Positions 52,631 to 61,904 of a DNA stretch of 64,000 nucleotides are shown here, one piece after another (position 1 is the first letter of the stretch; every line of letters begins with the position of its first letter). The notes under the pieces were generated by a model. That model saw nothing but the letters and a program-made list of their open reading frames with translations. It was not told the DNA's origin and searched no databases. The DNA is from Basidiobolus meristosporus CBS 931.73 (Eukaryota > Basidiobolomycota > Basidiobolomycetes > Basidiobolales > Basidiobolaceae). The stretch spans positions 40,840 to 104,839 of the forward strand of contig MCFE01000278.1 in the NCBI GenBank assembly GCA_002104905.1. The letters are read 5' to 3'. A program made the translations under genes and the position numbers.

Positions 52631-55190
52631 TCTCCTGGGTGGATGTTTGTCATGGTTTTCAGCTGCTGTTGTGGAGAGGTGACAACTCTTCTAGGTATAA
52701 GCTGTGGCTTCACTTGCCCAAAGAGGAGGTCACCTTGAGGTAGTAGTAGTGTTCCTTCTTTCTGAGTTTTCTGAGCTCACCAGGTTCCATCCAGCTAGGC
52801 TTCTTTAGTTTCTTTAGATACTTGGTAATTAGGTCCCAGGTAGTTCTCTCCTGGCTTTTTATGGCAATCTGCCAGATCTCTGCATCAATCACATTGTCAA
52901 AGTGGGGGTCCAAGTCCTCAAATAATTATGTCCCCTTCCTGCATTAGGCATCAGCCACAACATTTGTCATGCCAGGGATATGTCTGACCTCTAAGTCAAA
53001 CGTATTTGGCCATGCCATGCATTGGTTAGTGCCATCATCAGATAGGCCAGGTTTATTGATCTCTCCTACAAATGGCTTGGAATCTGCCTCCAGAATGAAT
53101 TGTGTCATGTAGAGCTGTGACTTCAGTTTCCTCAGCTTCTTCACAATCCTGGCAGTTCTCTCTTAATCAGAGAGTATCTTTATTCTCTGGGAGAGAATAG
53201 ACAGTTCTGATGCCTGCAGGCATAGCAGTTGCCAACTTGGTCATCTTGGCAAAGTAGAGCTCCAGCTCCTATACGGCTTGCATCACCTGTCAATATATGT
53301 TGGCATTTAGTGCTCTGATAGTTGTCTTAGAAGTGGGGGGATATCAAGGCCTCTTTTAGTAACTACAGTACATCTTCTTGCTCTTCTTCCTAGATGAATG
53401 ATGTGCTCTTTCTTTGTATCTGGTATATTGGTTCTGCTTTTTCAGAAAATCTTGGCATCCAGACCCTAATGTACCCACAAGCTGCTACAAAGCCACTTGC
53501 TTGGGTCAGTTGCATATCATTTGTGTCTTGAAGTCTCCAGGAGAATGACCATAAAAGTTGCATCTTTATCCAACAATGGATGTCTTTGATATAGCAAAAT
53601 GCTCTTCTCACCACTGATAGTAAGTTCTGCTTCTTCAATGGCTTCTAATAAAGCAATATTGTCCAAGATGCAGATTGTACATCTTGTATAAACCGGAGTT
53701 TTCATTCTTCTTTTTGATCACACAGCATCTATTAGCATAAGGTTCATGGCAGGGCACCAGGGTACTAGCTTCAATGTTCTTCTTAATTAGGGCATGCACA
53801 TCAGCTTGAAGTCCTCTGCGCAGTGGGTAAGGCTTAAATTACCTGGGTGTGTGGGGCACTGTATAAATCTTAATAGGTATTTCAACTGACATCCTGAAGA
53901 GTCTCATATCCTAATTGTTACAACAGAAAACCTCATCATGCCTTTTCAAGGTTTTCTCAAATAGTAAGATTTACTCTGGTGCAAGATTTACATATCAAAC
54001 AATAAGTTGCTGAAGTCTCTCAGGTGTAAGTCATATATCTTCTGGTGCTTCCTCTGGTGGTCTTATGTTATTAGCAGGTCAAGATCCATCAGTTAGAGGT
54101 GTAAGAGATGGTGTAATCTTCTGTTCAGCTGTGTATTATTTTGTTTTAGCTATAGCAGTTTGCTCCTTTATACCTTATGAGCAGCTCCAGATGTGGCAAT
54201 GTAGGTCAGGCTCATCATTTTCCTCCATGGCAATAAGTGTTTTCTGGCAAGCAGTATGTGACATCTGTTTGTTAGGTGTTAAGCTACAGAAGGTTTACTG
54301 TAGTCCTGGGTTAGATCCATTTATAGTGTACAATAATGCGCCATTAGAGTAGTTGGTGATAGTAGCCCTGGTACAGGTCTCCCATGGGCTACCTTGCTGG
54401 AGGTCAAAGTTAGCCTTCTATGTATCAGTTATGTTCCATCCAATATATTTATAAACAGACAGCAATTACTTGTTTCTAAGTGCCCTCCAGTACTATAGCC
54501 ACATAACACATATCTCTGAGCCACTGTCAATATGGTAGTCAACAGGGTTATGGTATACATATCCTTTAACCATAGCATTTGCAAATAAGTAAAAGGTCTT
54601 ATATCCACTACAATCTTTATTTTTCTGGTGGTCTTCATGATCTGTTTGAACAATATGGATGTCCATATGCTGAACTGCTTGAAGTTGCTCATTGAAGGTC
54701 CTTGTAACTGATAAGATACACTCATGATCTCTCTACCCAAAAATGTGAGGTTCTGTTTCAGCAGCTTCTCAGTAATTGATTAAGGGCTTGGGTAACTTGC
54801 AATCTTTGAGGTCATCCAAAAGTGAGGCAGCAGATCTTGTGGACAGCATACTTTGCCTCTTGTCAATGACTACCTCAGGCTCTTTAAATTGGGGTCTTCT
54901 GAGGAAGTGTTTGGCAGGTTTTTGTGGAAGGTGTCTCTTGGAGGCAAAGGCATCAACATTATATTGACTATTGTCAGGGCCACTTGTTTTTACTGCATGT
55001 GTCCCAATACAGGCATGAAAGGTTATCTTCCTGGTTGCTGAGTCAGAATTCTGGAACAGGGCTCTCATCCCTCCTTTGTGGAAATTAGTAAGAATCCTCC
55101 TACCTTCCTTGTCAGCAAGCATTTCATTTGCATCAAACTGTACAGTTCCATCTCTAAGTAGTTGACTAAGTTCTGGGTATATGTAGTACT
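52631..55190 (-). pseudogene. pol: gypsy-4 Gag-Pol remnant
   Basis: Minus strand, read right to left: gag-end and linker region (55122-54769), protease near 54520 (DSGSEICVM), start of RT near 53850-53700 (YPLRRGLQADVHALIKKNIE, then CCVIKKKNENSG). The RT core including the catalytic YxDD block is deleted. Next come the RT-end region (53638-53390), RNase H with PNTFDLEVRHIPGMTNVVADA (53144-52944) and a linker (52913-52710). It continues as the integrase at 47658 across CACTA copy I. Stops are frequent; the copy is old. Confidence 0.7.
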
Positions 55191-55375
55191 CTTAAATAAA
55201 GTAGGGTATAATTAATGCAACAAATAAGCATGTATTGTTGTTAACTGGCTTATGGTATAGTACTGATCGGATAGGACAAATGGGATATAACTAAATAAGG
55301 GTAGTGGAGCAATAGGGAAGTAGAAAATATGGGAATGGCACATCTGTCAGTGGGTGTCACTCTGACCTTACTACA
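55191..55375 (-). repeat. Probable LTR fragment of gypsy-4
   Basis: From 55375 leftward the minus strand reads TGTAGTAAGGTCAGAGTGAC, similar to the scrap starting at 43170. It lies upstream of gypsy-4 gag, where a 5' LTR should be. The inner boundary is not clear and no target duplication was found. Confidence 0.4.
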
Positions 55376-55930
55376 CTACTGTTGGTATTCTTCCTCTTGA
55401 AGTCCACCTTCTGACTCCTCAACATAGTAGACTTACACTATATTATGTCAGGGCATACGACACAATACATGGTTGTTAAGAACAGTTGCAAGCAAAGCTG
55501 TAGCTACTAGTTTGCAGGATTGCCCTTTGCAATTACACACTATGGCACAATCTGACTTAATGAGTGGCATGGATGGTGCACCAACTTGTAATGCTTGCAT
55601 CATGCGCACAATTGGATACTACCATTATAGTAGGCAAAATCCAGTATTTGGATATGCTACTTTGCTATAAATGGAAATAAAAGCATATTGCCCTATGAAC
55701 TACACTTATACTTACCATCTTGGTTACTTCCACTCCACTTGGACAGTATGTCAGTGGCTAATTGGTCACAAAGTATCCTGAAGCTGTGAGCCCCCAGTTG
55801 TCTCATTGATCAATACACAAGCTACCTGAGCTACCATCAAATATGCCATTTTGCCCATTGAGCAAGTAAATTCCTGATTTTGGTGATGTGTGTGGAAGTG
55901 TGTCTTTTGTAGCAGGTATGCACATACATA
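55376..55930 (+). other. Repeated unknown ORF, copy 2
   Basis: A 65-codon ORF (55473-55670) ending GAPTCNACIMRTIGYYHYS ... with downstream non-coding DNA, similar to 32036-32439. The conserved Cys/Tyr pattern in both suggests the tail of a real gene from an unrecognised repeat family. 55376-55470 holds nothing I can name. Confidence 0.4.
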
Positions 55931-56469
55931 GAGATTAGTAAGCAGGAGGCCATAGTTTTTTTGATTCAAGCTATATGTGGGATACCCATGGTGGTAGTGG
56001 GTAAGTCAATAAGTTGGGATGCTTCTTCAGTGGCTTATAGAGATGGTAAAAGGGGAGATAACAAAAGGAAATAACAATTGGTAAGTTGGAATGATAACAT
56101 TGTACAGAACTAGCTGTAGAATACTGAGCTGCCATTACAATGCCAGTAGGGGTCCATGATGAAGCTGTTGGAACATCATCAAGCTTCTTGCAATATAAGG
56201 GAATTGGATGTATTGGCTGCTTAAATAGATGTAAAGTAGAATAAGACCATTGGAATGTTATGCATTCCTTGTTAAAAGACTGCTTTGATACTGTCAAATT
56301 TTTAACATCAATTGATGTAAATTCAGCAAAATGCAATTATAATTCCATCATAAGATTGTTTAGAGGGCCCATAACTCCAAGCTGCCAGCATTGTGATGGC
56401 CTCACTGCAGGATCCTGACAGCTGATCTTGGTTGGATCCACCCTCAGGACTAAATTATTTTTCACAGGG
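55930..56469 (+). mobile_element. CACTA-like transposon copy K, 3' end
   Basis: Plus-strand transposase C-terminal codons (GGCCATAGTTTTTTTGATTC ... GGTAGTGGGTAAG near 55950-56005) followed by the non-coding 3' region. The right terminus is ATTTTTCACAGGG at 56469. This is the last transposon end before the host region. Confidence 0.65.
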
Positions 56470-57240
56470 GCAGTACCCATAAGTGTGTATTACATTAATT
56501 GATAACAATGCAAAACGCTTGATTGGAATATAAGAGTGACTTAAGAGGAGGCAGAGAAATTATGTATTCAATGGTCAAATGATAGTACTGAACTACATTG
56601 AAGAGGCAATTACAGTCATACATCAGTCTTCAGGCCATCTTATATATGGTATATCACATTGTAACCTTGCTGAGAGGATCAACAGTTCTAAGCTGCTGGT
56701 ATTATAATGATGTGGGCAAGCAACATCCAAGCCATAGATTGAGCTTGTAAGGTTACTGTCCAAGTAGCACAAAGTTGACTCTGGTCAAGACATCTGGCAT
56801 CTCACAGCTCTCAGGGACCAGTCACACATACTTTAAGAACATGTTTCTAACAAATTAGTTCAATGAGTAATGTTGATTCTTAGGTCAATTGGATAATAAT
56901 CTTATTCTGTTTAATAATGTCAAGCTGAGCCATGTTACATCCAGTTTCAAGCAGATTATTTCAGAGTTTGCAAAGCCTTGGAAGTTTGCATATTCAGCAT
57001 CATAATATCAATGACAACCTTGTTGATCGCCACATGATGATCCAAGTTGATAATTGATTGCCCAATTTGATGACATTGATCCAATCACATAATGGCTAGT
57101 AGTAGTATGATTGAATAATCGGAATTCACCGGCGGTTTGATGAGCTTGTTCCAGTAATAAAACCATACGATTAGTTGATAGAATAATTGATCGAGTGAGC
57201 CATACATGGTGTCCGAAGATTCTCCACATTGTTAATACGG
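56470..57240. other. Transition zone, no gene recognised
   Basis: AT-rich sequence with no supported ORF or repeat end. CpG dinucleotides are scarce up to about 57100 and common after it (for example CACCGGCGG near 57128), marking the edge between transposon block and host DNA. Confidence 0.35.
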
Positions 57241-57332
57241 GTGAAAGTTACCAGCCTGGACGTATACACAGTGCTCCAATGCGATATCGGCCATATGGAA
57301 TAGGGTCACGCAGAATGTAAGTAACACGTAAG

Positions 57333-58800
57333 TTATTCAGAACGCCGTGCCGATGCAATGAGTAAAACACATTTTTCCTTATACAAGCATTCCATAATCC
57401 CTGAGCGGAATCCTGATATCCCTGACCCAGTCAACCCAACAACCAATACTCCAGTACCACATAGCTTACCCATCTGCAACCAGGGCAGAGACCGACCTCG
57501 AATACATTGCCCATGCTCAAATGAGTGCTCTCGTAGTAACACCCTAACACTTGATATTCCACCATTCCAGCGATTCCACTTGCATCGTCCAACGCTAGGA
57601 AAGTGTCGTCATATTCAGGCTCCTTCAACCAGTAGCGTTCCAGGTACCTATCATAGCACGACAAGCCCCTGACACGTGTGCGTAACTCCAATGGACCCAA
57701 ACAGCCAGTTTTAATGCTGACGTTTGCCCATAGGGCAACGCTTTTTGCACCCTCCTCCATATGGTCATCACGCAGCCACATCAATGCATCAAGTTGGCCA
57801 GCAGCCTTTCCCAGCAAGTGCAGCCATCCTACTTCATTGGGTCTGCTAAACTATGGAGTAATCCTGCCCCAGAGCCAAGTCTGATATTGATAGCAAGATC
57901 CCCTTGATCCGCACTATCGTTGGCAAACCAATATTCATGCCCTATAGCTGATTTTGTATACTTGCTGACCATCGATCGGAGAATGACTGCTTTACGCGAT
58001 GGTATTGCTCTCCGCTTGGTAAGATGGGTATTGTGGGGTGAATGCCCTTGGGTTTGGGCACATGGCTGACTCCCAGGGCGATATAACAGCCGACGTGTGA
58101 TCTGATCGCCTCGTTTACCAATTGATCTATGTAACAGATAGCCTTTTCTATGCTGTCTTGCTTGGTAATCGTTCCTAGCACTGCACTCACAGCGTTCTTG
58201 ACTCCTTTGGCTTTGGCTTGAAGTCTTTCCGCACTAGTAGTGGCCTTCCAAAATCCTGGGCTGCAAAGAACTACTTGCTTCCAATCCGACTCGTTGCCAC
58301 ACAGACATCACTTCAGATTCGTATGCAAGTGGCCGCTCTCCCACTTGGTCCGGGCGCACATCTCACCGAGGTCTGTGGCTGTTTCGCACTTGCCGACAAA
58401 GTTGGCCTCTTGTATTCAGTCACAAGACTGGCATTTGACCTTGATCCCACTAAACCCCGATTCACCGCAAAGTTCGGAGCTTGGGATTCCTCAGCAACAT
58501 TTCCTTCAAGCCTGACCCCATTGATCAGAGCAGCATCAGATATCCGGTCGACAGAAGAGCCATATCCGTCATATTCATGAAGTGCTGGCGAATATGCACA
58601 TTTCTCTTCGAACTCTCCACATATTCGCCTATTCTTATACAAGACAAGGGTTTGGCGTTTTATGCTTTCCCCGTATTGGAGCGCATCCATGTGATTCGAG
58701 AGCCTAACAACTTGAAGTCCGTTGTCGGCCACCTCGTGTCTTCGGGACCCCCGCTTTGCAACTTTTGTACCGCAATAATTGGGCCTCTAGCTTCCGAGAG
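57333..58800 (-). pseudogene. Unidentified broken gene
   Basis: Several minus-strand open stretches in ordinary-CpG DNA: 58732-58313 (DRISDAALINGVRLEGNVAE), 58190-57942 (VLGTITKQDSIEKAICYIDQ, IALGVSHVPKPKGIHPTIPI), 57817-57431 (GQLDALMWLRDDHMEEGAKS) and a frameshifted end to about 57333. They are separated by stops or possibly introns. I recognise no domain. The plus strand also has open frames (58218-58580), so the strand choice is tentative. It could be a decayed member of the adjacent metabolite cluster. Confidence 0.3.
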
Positions 58801-58968
58801 CGGGGAGCAATCCTCTGCTGCGGGCGGATATCTATATGAGTCATAACATCCTTGGTATTACTTGCTAGTAAAGCTGATTGTGACCTCCTTTTTACAAGAT
58901 CTTGGGCAACCGAAAGCGGGGGACAATCCCCTACTGCAAGCTGATTTCCATGTGAGTCACATCATACA
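58794..58968 (+). promoter_or_regulatory. Direct repeat with TGAGTCA boxes upstream of the P450
   Basis: Two related copies of about 58 bp (58794-58850 and 58909-58968: GAGAGCGGGGAGCAATCC versus GAAAGCGGGGGACAATCC) each end with TGAGTCA (58837-58843 and 58953-58959). TGASTCA is the known target of fungal bZIP regulators of the Gcn4/CPC1 type. They lie 210-340 bp before the P450. Confidence 0.45.
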
Positions 58969-59171
58969 AGGGTTAGATTGGAACCCACATATTATAATTA
59001 ATTTTTAGCCGAGCTCGTTGTAACATGTAACCGATTGAAACCCCCTTGCTAGAATAAATTATGAGGGGTGCACATTGCTGATTCGGTGTTGCTTCGTTTT
59101 CCATCACGATTTCAATGTCAGGAGTAGATGCGATCTTGGGCCTACGATACGAATGACGAATACCGTCTCAG

Positions 59172-61447
59172 ATGCGAACTATAAAAGCCCTACGGGTGCG
59201 GTGGTTGGCGCCGAAAATGATACCTTCGTCCGTTATATTCTCCATCATCTTGGTTGTCTTTGTGAAATACAAATGGTTCTCGGAGTCTCGACCAGGAATG
59301 TTCCGGAGCCTTCCCAAGATCCCCGATCTTACCGTCGCACTCCGGATGCTTGGTGGAATGGAGATGGCGGATATTATCGAGAAATATTTTATCCCGAAAC
59401 TACGTGAGCATGGCATTGCGCGAGTACGTGCCAACCAGTTATATCCAATGGATGCTAAGCTAATCATGTACCCCACAGACGTACATCAAAGGAGTATCCG
59501 GAGTGATGGTAATCAATCAATGATCAGCAGCGTGATTCTTTCTGGCCCTGACTGATACGCTTCTTTCTTAGGTTTCCAAGTTGGAGTATTTCAAGCAAAT
59601 CTACCGAGACACAGGTACAGCCCAAGAGTAGCCCTGGTCAAACGAAGGTTTTCTGATATGCTTTCAGCGACGTTTCCGAAGGTCCCGCTTACTTCAGTCA
59701 AGTACTCCCTCAACTACAAGTTCGTGGGAGCAAACATCATTTTTACGTAAGTAGAGGCACATGCTACTTGGTGCCATACCACCTCCAAGTAGATTATTCG
59801 TCACCATATCGCTTCCACATAGATTGTTCATTACCGTGCTATCTCTAACCTTCCAACTCTCTGACCCATCAGGAATGGCAAGGTTAGAAGAATCCATATC
59901 TATGCTGCATTTGTGCAGGAAAAGTAATGCCGTCGTAGGAATGGAAGCTGCGCCGTGAGATTGTTTGGCCGATATTTCAATTGGGTTGGGAGCCATCAAG
60001 TATCGGTGGAGTAGTGCTTGATTTCTTCAAGGAGTTGGACACTAAGAAGGCGATTCCCGACATGTATCATGCCATACAACTGTAGGTGTTCAGCTATTCC
60101 AGGGCCATGTTCCAGGTCCGGCTTACATATTGCTTCTAGGATGACCTTAGATATTCTGGGGAAAGTCCTCTACGGGTACAACTTTGAGGTATGGCCAGAT
60201 TTGTTGGGCTCGGCTGCTTAGTAATGACCAAAACCGATAGGCAATCCAAAACCCGGAAAGTGAGCATGTCACTACGTATTATGTAGCAACCAAAGCTGCT
60301 CTCGATATGATGTACATCTCGTTCCCAATATTAGACCGCTTCATATTCGGAAAGAGGAAGAGGGAGCTGGACGCTGTGGAACGCTTTCGGGATTGGCTAG
60401 GAAATCTAGCCATCGAAAAGAAAGCTGCGCTCAGCCACGAGCCAGGCAACCACCGATTTAATGACCTACTTTCTGTTCTTGTCAAAGCATGGTCGGAAAA
60501 ACAATTAAGCTTCGATGAAATGCTCGTAGGTCAATCCCGTATCAGCTTGATGAGCATAAAAATTAAGAAGCTTTTGTTCGATCTAGAATGAAGCGGTTGT
60601 TCTCAGTATTGCCGGTCACGGTAAAAGCGACCACTTTTCAATCGTTGGAAATGGCGATCCATTACTAATACCAAATCAAAAGATACAACCGCCTCCTCGT
60701 TGTCATCCGTGATTTATGTACTGGCGAAGTATCCAGCAATTCAAGAGAAAGTCCGAGAAGAAGTTAACCGCGTGCTCAAGTCCCATGCCTCTACCGAAGA
60801 CATCCCATCAACCGCAGAAATCAAGAGTATTTTCCGACCATGATGCTATCTTCAATACATCTATCTAACCCCGATCCGGTAGTGTTACACTACCTTGAAG
60901 CTACCATCAAGGAGAGCATGCGGCTGTATCCCCCTGCGCCCATACTGCCAACCAGAATGGCTGCTTGTGATACCATGCTTGGGCAGATACCTATTCCCAA
61001 GGGAAGCTTGATTACCCTGAACATCTATGCTCTCCAGCGGGACGAGCAGTATTGGGAAAATCCAACAATGGTGGATCCGGAGAGATGGCTGAATTCTGGA
61101 GGTCAAGTTCAGGACCTCCCAGCCTGGTGCCCCTTCACCAACGGCTCTAGGCTTTGTAAGCGTGTGTACTAGGAGTATTTGTCCGTGAATGTGTACTGAA
61201 CTGTCTCTAGGTATTGGCAAGAGTTTTGCGATGAACGAAATGAAGATCGTGCTTTCCATGCTGGGTAAATGCTCAAGCTTGAAAGCCTAGGGTATCACTT
61301 AATAACATTTTGATTCATTCTCCAGTGCGAAGGTACTCCTTTTCGCTGCCCGAGGGAAGTCCACATCAGGAAACAATCCAATTTGGGTCTTCTGTCGTTT
61401 TCAACCCTCAGAAGTTGGAAATTCTTTACTCCAAATTAGTCGGATAA
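59172..61447 (+). CDS. Cytochrome P450, 12 exons, one apparent frameshift
   Basis: Haem-thiolate monooxygenase, probably ER-anchored. Exons: 59172-59480, 59572-59614, 59668-59747, 59873-59882, 59939-60081, 60140-60188, 60241-60525, 60587-60620, 60683-60826, 60883-61155, 61211-61264, 61326-61447, with GT-AG introns of about 50-125 bp. About 515 aa. The start may be ATG 59217, just before the membrane anchor SSVIFSIILVVFV, because TATAAAAG at 59180 precedes it. Motifs: C-helix EWKLRR (exon 5), I-helix AGHDTT (split by intron 8), ExxR as ESMR and DPERW (exon 10), haem loop FTNGSRLCIGKSFA (split by intron 10). Exon 3 needs one extra A removed near 59699-59703 to join FPKVPLTSV to KYSLNYKFVGANII. 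It is either a sequencing error or a fresh null allele. An NRPS follows on the same strand. Confidence 0.85.
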
Positions 61448-61904
61448 TCCTAGAAAGATCCCGACACCACTCTACTTGTTTGTGATTATTGAACCCCCTC
61501 TGGAAGCAGTTCACTTCCTTATTGAAAATGATGAGTTCCAATCTGAAATTCGTTCATGTCCGTATCGAGAATAATCAATTCCAGGCTGGAAACAGCAGTT
61601 AATCTTAATGAAACGCACCGAGAATACCAAGTCTTCAATAAAAGCATTGTTGGATCTTTTACCTATCTGTAGCAAGCTTTTGATGGTCAAGAAATTGCCA
61701 ATTGGTGTGGAGATCCATAGTAGCTGATCCTAGTAGCTATGTGCCATGGAGCGTCCTAGTCAAACATGCACAGCCAATAATGAAGTCATAATACCGCATT
61801 GACAGGAGGTCCCAAACCTTTGACTCAGGGATGCCCCTCCTTGAACACAGGTCAGTATGCTATGGAGTGCATAGAAGTGAGGTGGGGCAGAGGGGCTATA
61901 TATA
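61448..61904. promoter_or_regulatory. Intergenic region between P450 and NRPS
   Basis: About 460 bp without an ORF. A TATA-like CTATATATAT lies at about 61893-61902, immediately before the first ATG of the NRPS frame. That ATG is probably too close to the box to be the used start, so the translated start may be further in (for example ATG 61935). Confidence 0.35.

Noticed and set aside
58218-58846. Plus-strand ORFs over the unidentified gene
   Set aside because: Comparable in length to the minus-strand frames but without any recognised domain; kept only as an alternative in the feature note.
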